This document shows positions 28,932-38,285 of a DNA stretch of 64,000 nt, in pieces. The notes under the pieces were generated by a model. The model saw only the letters and a list, made by a program, of their open reading frames with translations, did no database searches and had not been told where the DNA came from. Numbering within the stretch: the first letter of the stretch is position 1; every line of letters begins with the position of its first letter. Both the position numbers and the translations under genes were made by a program. This DNA comes from Roseovarius sp. S88 (GTDB taxonomy: Bacteria; Pseudomonadota; Alphaproteobacteria; Rhodobacterales; Rhodobacteraceae), in NCBI RefSeq assembly GCF_037023735.1, contig NZ_CP146069.1:124001-188000 (forward strand). Direction: 5' to 3'.

Positions 28932-29747
28932 ATGACGCGAATTTTGACCGATCAAAATGCCCTAGAACGCAACCGCAGACGGGCGAGCAAAAACATGGCA
29001 ACGTTTCTTCATGAGACGGCAGCTGATGAACTCAAGGATCGGCTGGAATTCGTAAAGAAAGCCTTTACAAAATCAGCGATTGTGAGTGCTTGCCCTGCAG
29101 TTTGGCGCAAGGTGTTTGACCAAGGCCTCCATGTTCTGGCTAGTGAAACGCTGAATTTAGACGAATGCTCCCATGACCTTGTGATCCATGCCATATCTCT
29201 ACATTGGGCAAATGACCCTGTGGGACAGCTGATTCAAGCGAGGCGTGCCCTCAAGCCTGATGGGCTGTTTCTAGCTGTGTTTTTTGGCGGCAGAACACTG
29301 CATGAACTACGCAATTCCTTGGCTCAAGCCGAGACAGAAATTACCGGTGGATTGGCACCGCGTATCGTTCCTATGGGCGATATTCGGGATCTTGGGGCGC
29401 TTTTGCAGCGCGGCGGCTATGCTCTTCCCGTTTCCGATGTAGTGTCACTTTCTGTGAGTTACGCAACACCGTTCGATCTAATGCACGATCTAAGAGCGAT
29501 GGGTGAGGCCAACGCAATGCATGACAGGTTGCGTCACTTCAGCCGCCGCGATGTATTTTTGAGAGCATGTGAAATCTATGCGGACACTTATTCAGGTGAA
29601 GATGGTCGTGTGCGGGCCACCTTTGAATTGGTAGTGCTCACTGGCTGGGCACCGGGACCGGGACAGCCACAAGCTCTTCGACCTGGCACTGCGACGTCTC
29701 GTCTCGCCGACGCTCTGGGTACAAATGAATTGCCGCTCAAAGATTGA
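28932..29747 (+). CDS. Methyltransferase-domain protein (BioC/NDUFAF5-like)
   Basis: A 271-residue protein resembling the NDUFAF5/BioC branch of SAM-dependent methyltransferases: N-terminal LTDQNALERNRRRA, a post-motif stretch CSHDLVIHAISLHWANDP, and RRALKPDGLFLAVFFGG. The normal glycine-rich SAM motif is not visible where expected (IVSACPAVWRK near 53), so SAM binding is uncertain. The start is the ATG at 28932, after the divergent comF start. Reaction unknown. Confidence 0.72.
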   Translation: MTRILTDQNALERNRRRASKNMATFLHETAADELKDRLEFVKKAFTKSAIVSACPAVWRKVFDQGLHVLASETLNLDECSHDLVIHAISLHWANDPVGQLIQARRALKPDGLFLAVFFGGRTLHELRNSLAQAETEITGGLAPRIVPMGDIRDLGALLQRGGYALPVSDVVSLSVSYATPFDLMHDLRAMGEANAMHDRLRHFSRRDVFLRACEIYADTYSGEDGRVRATFELVVLTGWAPGPGQPQALRPGTATSRLADALGTNELPLKD

Positions 29748-29807
29748 CCCTGAGGCTGAAGCATTTATGTGCAACATGGTCCGAAGATGAAAAAAGACAG
29801 ATCCGAG

Positions 29808-30869
29808 ATGCTCGATTCGACCAGCAAAGCGTCAGCTTGCCCTGTGCACGCGCCCAGCAACCACCCCACCATCCCTAAGGCAAAGACTGGTGTACTCTTG
29901 GCGAACCTCGGCACACCAGATCACTACAGCTATTGGCCGATGCGTCGGTACTTAAACGAATTTCTGTCGGACAGGCGTGTCATCGACTACTCGCCCTGGC
30001 TTTGGCAGCCGCTTTTGCAATTCATTATTCTGAGCAAGCGGCCGTTCACAAGCGGAGAGGCTTACAAATCAATCTGGAACGAAGACAAGGACGAAAGCCC
30101 ATTGATGACGATCACCCGAGATCAGACTGAAAAGCTTTCAAAGGTCCTGCACGCCAAATACGGCGATGACATTATGATTGATTTCTGCATGCGCTATGGC
30201 AACCCATCTACCAAATCCAAAGTGCGTGCTCTAGTCGATGCGGGCTGTACTCGGATCCTGTTTTTCCCTCTCTATCCTCACTACGCAGGTGCCACATCAG
30301 CCACTGCAAATGATCAATTTTTCCGCGCATTAATGGAAGAAACCTGGCAGCCCACAGCGCGTATTGTAGAAGCGTATTTCGAGAATCCGCTCTACATCGA
30401 AGCATTGGCTCAATCCGTCGAAACGGCTTATGAAAACGCCGATAAGAAGCCTGAAATCCTTGTTGTATCCTATCACGGGATGCCACAGCGATATCTCAAA
30501 CAAGGTGATCCGTACCATTGCCAGTGCCAGAAAACCACGCGCCTTTTGTGTGAGCGCTTAGGGTGGGAAGACACGGAAATCACGACAACATTCCAATCAG
30601 TCTTCGGGCCAGAGGAATGGCTAAAGCCTTATACAGTCGAACATGTCGCCGAACTTGCAGAGCAAGGCAAAAAGAACATTGCAGTGATTGCGCCAGCGTT
30701 TTCATCGGATTGCATCGAGACCCTTGAAGAGATCAACGAAGAGATCCGCGAAAGCTTTGAAGAGGCCGGTGGCGAGGATTTCTTGTACATTCCGTGCCTT
30801 AATGATGCCGACGCACACATCACCGCTCTGGCAGAGATTATCGACCAAAATTTGGGTGGCTGGATCTAA
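29808..30869 (+). CDS. hemH: Ferrochelatase
   Basis: Inserts Fe2+ into protoporphyrin IX, the last step of haem synthesis. About 353 residues; the core motifs LLANLGTPD near the N-terminus, YPHYAGATSA (porphyrin side), SYHGMPQRYLKQGDPYHCQC (catalytic His) and AFSSDCIETLEEI are present. The start is uncertain: ATG at 29808 or one at 29787. A terminator follows. hemJ and hemW are also in the window. Confidence 0.95.
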   Translation: MLDSTSKASACPVHAPSNHPTIPKAKTGVLLANLGTPDHYSYWPMRRYLNEFLSDRRVIDYSPWLWQPLLQFIILSKRPFTSGEAYKSIWNEDKDESPLMTITRDQTEKLSKVLHAKYGDDIMIDFCMRYGNPSTKSKVRALVDAGCTRILFFPLYPHYAGATSATANDQFFRALMEETWQPTARIVEAYFENPLYIEALAQSVETAYENADKKPEILVVSYHGMPQRYLKQGDPYHCQCQKTTRLLCERLGWEDTEITTTFQSVFGPEEWLKPYTVEHVAELAEQGKKNIAVIAPAFSSDCIETLEEINEEIRESFEEAGGEDFLYIPCLNDADAHITALAEIIDQNLGGWI

Positions 30870-30887
30870 GGTTGATCTCAAAAACAA

Positions 30888-30914
30888 AAAAGGCAGCGTT
30901 CTACGCTGCCTTTT
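30888..30914. terminator. Bidirectional intrinsic terminator after hemH
   Basis: AAAAGGCAGCG (30888-30898) pairs perfectly with CGCTGCCTTTT (30904-30914) across a 5-nt loop. The plus side ends in TTTT, the minus side in TTTTTTGTTTTT, so it can end both hemH and the small minus-strand gene. Confidence 0.85.
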
Positions 30915-30935
30915 GAGTATCCTGTGAACGACGTA

Positions 30936-31124
30936 TCAGTCCGCTGCAATGACCGCAGCAACGACAGCCAGAAGAACCAACGGAACCCAAACGCCTGCTG
31001 CAGAAGAGCTTGCAGCTGTCTCTTCAACAATCACCGGTGCCTCAATAACAGGCTCTTCGATGTTGCCAGCAAAACCTGCTGTTGCGGCAGCCGTAAACGC
31101 AGCGGCGAGAACGAGTTTTTTCAT
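30936..31124 (-). CDS. Small exported/membrane protein of 62 residues
   Basis: Encodes a signal peptide (about 1-19, ending AATAGFAGN), a Pro/Glu/Val-rich linker (IEEPVIEAPVIVEE) and a C-terminal transmembrane helix (about 45-61, WVPLVLLAVVAAVIAAD). A ribosome site GGAGG lies upstream of the ATG (31125-31140 region). It shares a terminator with hemH. It looks like the small inner-membrane proteins often seen after hemH in roseobacters; the function is unknown. Confidence 0.72.
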   Translation of the reverse strand: MKKLVLAAAFTAAATAGFAGNIEEPVIEAPVIVEETAASSSAAGVWVPLVLLAVVAAVIAAD

Positions 31125-31264
31125 TTTATCCTCCAGAAATGGGCGGGCCGTGACCTAAAGCCGACACGCACCGGAAACTTACCTCGTACCAGCCTCTAAA
31201 CTAGAATGTGACCGGAATTGAAAGAAATCATGGCAGCTTCGCAATCGAAACGCATTCGGCATCG

Positions 31265-31867
31265 TCAAATTAGCAACACCTGCGTGCCAACCTTGGTTAG
31301 ACTGAACAGCTCTGCAATATGCTCGTTGTAAAGCCCGATACACCCGTTCGACGACTTTCGCCCGATCTTGCGTGTATCATGTGTTCCATGAATTCGATAG
31401 TACGTCCATCCCAGGTAAAGGGCGTGTGTTCCCAGTGGGTTATCGGGACCAGGTGGAATATATGAGGGCCATTCCGGATTACGCTTGAGCATAGACGGCG
31501 TCGGGCGCCAATCAGGTCCAACAATCTTGCGCACCACCTTGGTTCTCCCGCGGCGCGTGAGTTCTTCACTCAACGGCACGCTGGACGGGTAGAGCTTATA
31601 AGTTTGACCATCCGGACTCCAAAAATGCAAAGCGCGCGACGAAATATCAACCAGCACCGCGCCATTGTTCAGATTCGAAAAATACGGCCGCCAATCTAGC
31701 GACCGAAAACTAGAAATATTGCGCCTGACAGAGGTTTTTACATCTTTTTCAAGCAATACGCTTCCGGCTCCGTCTACGTCTTGCGCGGCGGCCGGCAATC
31801 CAATAGCCGCTGCTGTTCCAGCCAGAAATCCGCGACGGCTCAGTGTTTTCCTTGTCTCGAATGCCAT
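31265..31867 (-). CDS. L,D-transpeptidase (YkuD), Tat-exported
   Basis: Makes L,D cross-links in peptidoglycan or links proteins to it. The 200-residue protein starts with a Tat motif (SRRGFLAG, 10-17) and has the YkuD catalytic segments: IHGTHD (His160) and SSNGCIGLYN (Cys176). The catalytic His and Cys are in place. The second L,D-transpeptidase at 32666-33160 is a different, lipoprotein-type member. Confidence 0.88.
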   Translation of the reverse strand: MAFETRKTLSRRGFLAGTAAAIGLPAAAQDVDGAGSVLLEKDVKTSVRRNISSFRSLDWRPYFSNLNNGAVLVDISSRALHFWSPDGQTYKLYPSSVPLSEELTRRGRTKVVRKIVGPDWRPTPSMLKRNPEWPSYIPPGPDNPLGTHALYLGWTYYRIHGTHDTRKIGRKSSNGCIGLYNEHIAELFSLTKVGTQVLLI

Positions 31868-32029
31868 TTTTTCATCCCAGATCGACTACGTTTCGTTCAA
31901 ATCATATGGCCGGAATGTCTCAATCGCAATTCAAACAGGCAACAAATAGCAAAGTTGAAGCCTTGTGGGTTTGAAAGACCTCGCAAGGCGCGCTAGAGGA
32001 AAGAAAATGACGAAAACGGGTGACATCTG

Positions 32030-32545
32030 ATGATGCGCATAGCAAGTCTGCTTCTTTCGGCTCTAATTATCCTTGCCGGTTGTACGCCACCACCGCCACA
32101 AAATCAGGTGGGCGTAGATGGCAAACCACTGCCCAAGGTGTATCGCATCCGCTCTGGAGAAACCTCAAAAATCCAGTTCCGCATGCTGGATTCCGTGAAT
32201 TCACTGCGCAGTGCCGCTGGGCAATCAAGTGTCCAGTTAAATTCAAAGCTAAACGCCGCAGCAGCCACACATTCCAGAGATATGTCGGTGCAAAACCGCC
32301 CATGGCATTTTGGATCCGACGGATCTTCGCCCATTGATCGCATTAAACGCGTTGGATACGAAGGCGGGCTCGTCGGCGAAACGATCTCGGAGACCTATGA
32401 GACAGAACTCGAGACTCTTGCCGCGTGGATGGAAGACCCTTCGACACGCCAAGTCATTCTTGCACCCGACGCCCGCAATATGGGTTTTTCCTGGCTTCAG
32501 GAAAATAATGGCAAGATTTGGTGGACCCTTGTTATGGGCAAATGA
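32030..32545 (+). CDS. CAP/SCP-domain lipoprotein
   Basis: A 171-residue protein with a lipoprotein signal (LILAGC-type lipobox, Cys18). A CAP (cysteine-rich secretory/PR-1) domain follows (about 55-168: LDSVNSLRSAAG, AATHSRDMS, GETISETYE, WTLVMGK). Bacterial CAP proteins are found at the envelope; enzymatic activity is rarely known. Transcribed between two divergent-facing L,D-transpeptidase genes, which suggests a cell-wall role. Confidence 0.8.
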   Translation: MMRIASLLLSALIILAGCTPPPPQNQVGVDGKPLPKVYRIRSGETSKIQFRMLDSVNSLRSAAGQSSVQLNSKLNAAAATHSRDMSVQNRPWHFGSDGSSPIDRIKRVGYEGGLVGETISETYETELETLAAWMEDPSTRQVILAPDARNMGFSWLQENNGKIWWTLVMGK

Positions 32546-32665
32546 ACCTGTAGAGGCGGCTTAAAATCCTGAATAGCAGCTTTTGGACAAACGCAGTGTA
32601 ATTCATGAGTGTTGCACGCACTCGGCTTTCATTTGATACGCAAGGTCAAAGGCCAGACGCTTTGG

Positions 32666-33160
32666 CTAGGGTGTAATTCGAATCGGCGTTCCATTCTTTA
32701 CCATCGCGTAGATGTTTCGCATCTGGCGATTGGACACCGATATGCAACCCGCAGTCCAATCCGCACCGGGATTTCTCACTTTTCCATTGGGGCGTCCATG
32801 TATGAAAATGTCCCCGCCGGGGCTTTTCCCCGCAGCTTTTGCAAAAGCGCGATCTTCTGCATTGGGATAAGATACCCCTAATGAAAGGTGGAAAGAGCTA
32901 TTGGGATTGCGCCTATCTATCAAGTAATCCCCTTCTGGCGTTTTCCCGTCACCTTCAAATTGTTTATGCCCGGCCGCTGTAAATCCAAGTTCAACATCGT
33001 AGTATTTCAATACCTTGTCGTGATGCATCAAAAACATCCGCCGATCACCTTTGTTGACGATGATCTGGGTTACCTCTGGACCGTTGTATGTCTTGAACTT
33101 CGAACACCCAGCCGCCGTGACCAGGAGCAAAATGACCAAAAGACCTTTTGCAAATCGCAT
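32666..33160 (-). CDS. L,D-transpeptidase family lipoprotein (YafK/YkuD-like)
   Basis: A 164-residue protein with a lipobox (TAAGC, Cys19). The catalytic His is in IHGRPNG (His121) and the Cys in WTAGCISVSN (Cys139). The sequence after the lipobox resembles the short YafK/YbiS-like L,D-transpeptidase or amidase branch. It probably acts on peptidoglycan at the membrane. It is convergent with the CAP lipoprotein. Confidence 0.83.
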   Translation of the reverse strand: MRFAKGLLVILLLVTAAGCSKFKTYNGPEVTQIIVNKGDRRMFLMHHDKVLKYYDVELGFTAAGHKQFEGDGKTPEGDYLIDRRNPNSSFHLSLGVSYPNAEDRAFAKAAGKSPGGDIFIHGRPNGKVRNPGADWTAGCISVSNRQMRNIYAMVKNGTPIRITP

Positions 33161-33246
33161 CTGTTCTGCCGCCTGTATTTTTTTGCCTTTTTTTCCTTCT
33201 AATGTGCTTCCTTAGGCAGGTCACATGGTTTTTGCATGTCTCGCGT

Positions 33247-34461
33247 TCACAATCTGAACGCAGCGACCAGTTCAACATGCGCCGACCAACGGAACTGGTC
33301 TATCGGGAGGACCCAATCCAAGTGATACCCTGCATCCAATAGACACTTGGCATCACGCGCAAAGCTTGTTGGGTTGCAAGAAACATAGGCAATAGTCGGA
33401 ACCCCGGACAGCGCAAGTTCGCGTGTCTGCGCCACGGCGCCTGCACGAGGTGGGTCAATTACAACGGCTTCCGCCTTGGAAAACTCATCGGACATCAAGG
33501 GGTTCCGGAACAAATCTCGTGTCTGCGTCGTGACCTCCTTAAGACCCTTTGTCATGCGCCATGCCTGCTCAAGACAGTTGGCCATATCACTATCGCCCTC
33601 AAAGGCAAGAACACGGCCCTTCTTGGCGAGCGGCAGGGAAAACGTGCCGCACCCCGCGAAAAGATCCACGATATGCGTTGCATCGCCAACAAGGGCTTGA
33701 ACTTCGAGTTGGAGTCTTTTCTCGGCATCTTTGGTCGCTTGCAAAAATGCGTTGGGCGGCGGGTACACAACGATATCGTCAAAAAGCTGCGAAGGCAGGC
33801 GGCGCGTGACAATGACATCATCTTCATAGCACAGGCGTGCGATGTCATGCTTTCCGGCAAGATCGGAAAGAGCCTTGCGAAGTGGCCCATCCAGAGGCTT
33901 TCCTCCAGTCACTGACATGTCCGGACCAGCACCCGAATGTGTCACTGCAATAGACAGCTCTCCTTTTCGGCTTGCTGCTATCCGCGCCAGGTCTTCTGCA
34001 GAAGCCAACGCACTCATCAACTCTGGCATCAAAAGCTGGCATTTCGGAATCTCGACAATAACGTCAGAGGCCTGCCGGTGAAATCCTGCCATAGCGCCTT
34101 TTTTGGTGCGTCGCGCTGAAAAAGTAGCTCTGCGCCGTGAGGCACCGGGCGACGTCGCAATGGGTCGAATATCCGTTTCGATGCCTTGTGCCGACAAAGC
34201 AGTTTTGATCAGATCACTTTTCCATTGTGCGACAAACGCATCGGACGCATGCTGTATCTGACACCCACCACACGCGGTGTAATGAGGACACAGCGGCGCC
34301 ACCCGATCAGAGGAAGGTCGGACAATTTTTACATTGGTGAGTTTGTTTCCCTCAAGAACACCTTCGACAATTTCACCCGGTAAACTGCGCAACGCATAAA
34401 GCGGGCCCTCAGCAATGCCATCACAATGCAATCCAAGCCGAATGATCTCATGTGTTTTCAT
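33247..34461 (-). CDS. 23S rRNA/tRNA (uracil-C5) methyltransferase of the TrmA/RlmC/RlmD family
   Basis: A 404-residue RNA m5U methyltransferase. It has an iron-sulfur cluster motif (CPHYTACGGCQIQH, near 78-91), the SAM motif DLFAGCGTFSLPL, DPPRAGA, and the nucleophile Cys in SCNPTSFARD. The exact target (U747/U1939 of 23S rRNA or tRNA U54) cannot be told from sequence. It follows the ABC transporter by 42 bp on the same strand. Confidence 0.88.
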   Translation of the reverse strand: MKTHEIIRLGLHCDGIAEGPLYALRSLPGEIVEGVLEGNKLTNVKIVRPSSDRVAPLCPHYTACGGCQIQHASDAFVAQWKSDLIKTALSAQGIETDIRPIATSPGASRRRATFSARRTKKGAMAGFHRQASDVIVEIPKCQLLMPELMSALASAEDLARIAASRKGELSIAVTHSGAGPDMSVTGGKPLDGPLRKALSDLAGKHDIARLCYEDDVIVTRRLPSQLFDDIVVYPPPNAFLQATKDAEKRLQLEVQALVGDATHIVDLFAGCGTFSLPLAKKGRVLAFEGDSDMANCLEQAWRMTKGLKEVTTQTRDLFRNPLMSDEFSKAEAVVIDPPRAGAVAQTRELALSGVPTIAYVSCNPTSFARDAKCLLDAGYHLDWVLPIDQFRWSAHVELVAAFRL

Positions 34462-34503
34462 ACCGAAGCCTTAGCTGAGCCTCTGCGCGGCGAAAAGCCG
34501 GGG

Positions 34504-36345
34504 CTAGGTCTGCGCTTCATCCGCGTTAATGAACCCGCCAGACTGTCGCTCCCAGAACCGCGCATAGAGTCCACTTTGCGACAAAAGCTGACCATGTGTG
34601 CCTTGCTCTGCAATCTGCCCCTGATCAAGGACAATGATGCGATCCATTTGCGCAATTGTAGACAGACGGTGAGCAATCGCGATGACAGTTTTCCCTTCCA
34701 TCATCCCATACAACGTCTCTTGAATTGCGGCCTCGACTTCACTGTCGAGTGCACTCGTCGCCTCATCCAAAAGCAATATCGGCGCATCTTTCAGAATAAC
34801 GCGTGCAAGTGTAATCCGCTGCCTTTGCCCACCGGACAACTTAACGCCCCGCTCGCCGACATGCGCGTCATATCCCGAGCGACCCTGAGGGTCTTGCAGG
34901 TCCAGAATGAAATCATGCGCTTCCGCTTTCTGAGCGGCTTGAACAACTTCTTCTTCGGTCGCATCAGGTCGCCCATACAAAATATTGTCGCGCACCGACC
35001 GGTGAAGCAATGAGCTATCCTGCTGAACCATGCCGATCTGATCACGCAAACTGTTTTGCGTAACCTGAGAAATGTCCTGACCGTCAATTAATGCACAACC
35101 CGCTTCTGCATCGTAGAACCGCAAAAGAAGCTTTATCAGAGTCGATTTTCCGGCACCCGATCTTCCCACCAGCCCGATTTTCTCTCCAGGGGAAATTTCG
35201 AGACAAACTTTATCAAGACCACCGCTTTCGCGACCAAAATGGTGGGAGAGTTCCTGTATCTCAATATGTCCTCGTGACATATCCAATGGCTTCGCGGCGG
35301 ACGCGTCCACAAGGTCGATGGGCTGCGCAATCGTCTCCATACCCTCGGCAACGACACCCAACTGTCGGAAAAACGATGTCAACGCCCACATGATCCAACC
35401 GGTCATGGCATTCAGTCTCAATGTCAGCGCAGTCGCGGCGGCCACGGCCCCAACGCTCGCCTGACCCTGCATCCAGAGCAAGATTGCCCAACCAACCACC
35501 CCGACAATCAGCAGGCCATTCAGAAAGACGAGGACGACATCCATTATCGTGTAAATGCGCATCTCTGCCTGAAACGTGCTGCGTGTGTGCTCGATAGCCT
35601 CTCGCGCATAGTTCAGTTCTCTATCGTCATGCGCAAAGAGCTTCACCGAGTGGATATTCGTGTAGGCATCAACGACGCGGCCGGTCACTTGGCTGCGCGC
35701 ATCAGACGCGGCTTTCGACGCCGGGCCCACGCGCTGCATTGTCCAGCGCACAAGCAACATATAAAGCGCAAACCAAACAAGAAGAGGCAACATGAGCCGA
35801 GGATCCGCATCGGACAAAAGAAGTGCGGCGCCCAAGATGTACGCGAGCGAAAAGGCAATAGCATCAAACACCTGAAACACCGCTTCGCCCGCAGCTGGAG
35901 GCGTCTGCATTATCCGGTTCGCGATACGCCCCGCAAAATCGTTTTCGAACCACCCGACGGACTGGCGCAACACATGTTTGTGTGCACGCCAACGAATAAG
36001 GGTCCCAAAATTCGGCAAAATCGCATTGTTGAGTATGAGAACATCCACCGCCTGAAGAAGCGGGCGCAAAAGCAGAATGAAACCGGCAACCAAAATGATT
36101 TCCAGGCCATGACGATCCCACATCGTCGCCGGATCAGTGGACAAAAGATCCACAACACGCCCCATATAATAGATCAGCCAAATCTCCACCGCAGCCACGA
36201 TTATCGACATAATAGCCGCCATCCAGAACACCATGTGGAAGGGGCGCATGTAGTCTTTCAAGAATGGCCAAAGACGCTGTGGCGGTCGGTCATTTTCTTC
36301 GTATTCGCAATATGGATCGACCAGAGTCTCAAAGAACTTAAACAT
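34504..36345 (-). CDS. ABC transporter, fused permease/ATPase (exporter type)
   Basis: A 613-residue half-exporter with N-terminal membrane domain (six helices within about 30-320) and a C-terminal ATPase: Walker A GLVGRSGAGKST, the LSGGQRQR signature, and ILLLDEATSALDSE. Resembles MsbA-like lipid or drug exporters. The start at 36345 is chosen for AGGAAA just upstream; an ATG five codons earlier exists. Substrate unknown. Confidence 0.87.
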   Translation of the reverse strand: MFKFFETLVDPYCEYEENDRPPQRLWPFLKDYMRPFHMVFWMAAIMSIIVAAVEIWLIYYMGRVVDLLSTDPATMWDRHGLEIILVAGFILLLRPLLQAVDVLILNNAILPNFGTLIRWRAHKHVLRQSVGWFENDFAGRIANRIMQTPPAAGEAVFQVFDAIAFSLAYILGAALLLSDADPRLMLPLLVWFALYMLLVRWTMQRVGPASKAASDARSQVTGRVVDAYTNIHSVKLFAHDDRELNYAREAIEHTRSTFQAEMRIYTIMDVVLVFLNGLLIVGVVGWAILLWMQGQASVGAVAAATALTLRLNAMTGWIMWALTSFFRQLGVVAEGMETIAQPIDLVDASAAKPLDMSRGHIEIQELSHHFGRESGGLDKVCLEISPGEKIGLVGRSGAGKSTLIKLLLRFYDAEAGCALIDGQDISQVTQNSLRDQIGMVQQDSSLLHRSVRDNILYGRPDATEEEVVQAAQKAEAHDFILDLQDPQGRSGYDAHVGERGVKLSGGQRQRITLARVILKDAPILLLDEATSALDSEVEAAIQETLYGMMEGKTVIAIAHRLSTIAQMDRIIVLDQGQIAEQGTHGQLLSQSGLYARFWERQSGGFINADEAQT

Positions 36346-36521
36346 GGAATTTCCTAGCAAAGATCATGCGGTTGGGGGTGAAAACTCAAGTCACCGCCCG
36401 CTGGACCGAACCTAGATTCGGGCGATGATTAGCAAAGCCAATCGTCGTATCGCATGATCTTAACTCCTGCTTAGGATGGCTCAAAATGGTGCAAAGCTAT
36501 GCAAAGAGTCAATCCAAGATT

Positions 36522-37679
36522 TCACGACATGCGCCGCAAAAGTTGTTCTTTACTCAATTGAAAATCGGATTCAATCCAAATGCTTTCCAATTTACGAAGT
36601 TGATCGCCAAGATCCTTACCCTGAAAAAATGGCTTCAGATCAGCAGACGTTATTGGGAACTCGACGGCAGAACCAATCCTCGCCGCCACAACATCCTTAT
36701 CCTGCACGAAACCACCGAGCCGGGCCGCCGACAGTGCCAGAACGTCGAGAGATCGCTTTTCCCCAAGTAGATATCCCAATTCGGCGGCTGGTTTTGTGTC
36801 AGCGGCTTCGCGGCTGAGCACGTCCAAAGTCCGAGCATCCTTTCTGCTTAACCGAAGCCTCTGTGCAACGTCTTCTCCTCCGAGCGCCACAAGACGCCGC
36901 ATGGAATCGGGTTCCAAATCGATTTGAGACTCGACCTCAATCAACCGCGCCAATGCCGTGTCATTTGCGTCTTCAATCACAACGTCAAGCACGCCTGCGT
37001 GTGCCATGGCCGTAACACTTTCTGTCGGGTTTTTCGCCGCCAACAGCTTGCGCATTTCCGAACCCACACGTTCGCGAGACAATTTCTCAATACCTGCGTG
37101 AAGCCGCGTGCATGCGGCGAGCCCGTCGGGGTCCAATCCACGGGCCGCATTTCCATAGTTTGCGTGAAACCGAAAAAACCGCAAAATCCGCAGATAGTCT
37201 TCTCGAATACGGGTTTCAGGATCTTCGATGAACCTAATGTGACGCGCCTCAATATCCGGCATGCCATTCAACGGATCCAAAACCTCGCCATTTGGTTTGG
37301 CATAAATCGCATTTACGGTGAAGTCCCTGCGCCGCGCATCTGCCTGAACATCGTCAGAAAAACTGACAACGGCACGCCGCCCATCGGTTGCCACATCTTT
37401 CCGGAACGTGGTGATTTCAAATGGCGTCCCTTCCGCCACAACTGTCACCGTCCCATGGTCAATTCCTGTTGGCGCCGTTTTGAAACCTTTTCGTTCAAAC
37501 ACCTCCAGAACGTCCTGGGGTTTTGCGTCAGTCGCGATGTCGACATCTTGAATTGGGGCACCGAGAAGCGCGTTCCGCACGCACCCGCCGACGAACAACG
37601 CCTGATACCCATGCTCTTCGAGGGTTGTACACACGGATTGTGTCTTAGGTGACTCAATCCATTCCCCAGTAATTTTCAT
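36522..37679 (-). CDS. CCA tRNA nucleotidyltransferase/poly(A) polymerase family
   Basis: A 385-residue class II nucleotidyltransferase. The head has the family motif FVGGCVRNALLGAPIQDVDIAT (about 24-45) with the metal-binding aspartates DVD, and RRDFTVNAIY near 107. In alphaproteobacteria this family member adds CCA to tRNA. The start at 37679 overlaps the stop of nudL by 4 bp, so translation is coupled. It is third in hslO-nudL-cca. Confidence 0.87.
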   Translation of the reverse strand: MKITGEWIESPKTQSVCTTLEEHGYQALFVGGCVRNALLGAPIQDVDIATDAKPQDVLEVFERKGFKTAPTGIDHGTVTVVAEGTPFEITTFRKDVATDGRRAVVSFSDDVQADARRRDFTVNAIYAKPNGEVLDPLNGMPDIEARHIRFIEDPETRIREDYLRILRFFRFHANYGNAARGLDPDGLAACTRLHAGIEKLSRERVGSEMRKLLAAKNPTESVTAMAHAGVLDVVIEDANDTALARLIEVESQIDLEPDSMRRLVALGGEDVAQRLRLSRKDARTLDVLSREAADTKPAAELGYLLGEKRSLDVLALSAARLGGFVQDKDVVAARIGSAVEFPITSADLKPFFQGKDLGDQLRKLESIWIESDFQLSKEQLLRRMS

Positions 37680-38285
37680 TCCAACTGTGCCGCATCTGAT
37701 ATGGCGCGCAAAATACGCGCCGTAGCACCCCAAACATAGTAAGGGCCGTAGGGTGCGCAATAGTAATAACGCTGTTGACCACGCCAACGTCGCGACTCTA
37801 CCCGAAAACTGTCACGCTGTAAAAAATGTGCCAGTGGCACGTTAAAGATTTCGTCTACCTCACCAACTTCAGCCTTCGGTTCAAAGGGCGCGATGACACG
37901 GCCAATGACCGGCGTGACTAAAAACCCTGTCACTGTTTCATGCGGCGACCAATATCCCAGAACTTCAACGTTTTGTCGGGGCAAACCTATTTCTTCAGAT
38001 GCTTCTCGCAGGGCGGTCGAAACAATATCTGGGTCTTCTTTATCTTTTTCCGCCTGGAAAAGCCACTTGTCCAGGATGATGCTTTAACGCGGATGACCGT
38101 TTGGTCAAAACGACTTGCGGACCATCTGATGTCACTTCAACGGCCACCAGAACGCCGGCCGCTCGAAGCTTTCTACCCTCGGGCAATATCGCATCAGGGT
38201 TCAAATCATAGTCCGAAGACGCCGCCAAAGGGTGCGATAAAGCTCTGATCAAAGGCGCGAGCGCATCAGTCTTCGTCACGGTCAT
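37676..38285 (-). pseudogene. Nudix hydrolase (CoA pyrophosphatase, NudL-like), frameshifted
   Basis: The N-terminal part ends at HHPGQVAFPGGKR followed by a stop, and the rest resumes in another frame as LPRQNVEVLGYWSP. The break lies in a run of five T (38045-38049, A on the coding strand). One more base reads GGKKDKEDPDIVSTALREAS then EEIG, a complete Nudix box, and joins the two parts into about 203 residues. The family hydrolyses CoA to phosphopantetheine. It overlaps hslO by about 20 bp and cca by 4 bp. Most likely a sequence error inside an otherwise intact operon gene. Confidence 0.85.

Noticed and set aside
36460..36474. TTAA-N7-TTAG CtrA-like sequence
   Set aside because: One mismatch, and far upstream of the ABC exporter start; too weak to list as a site.
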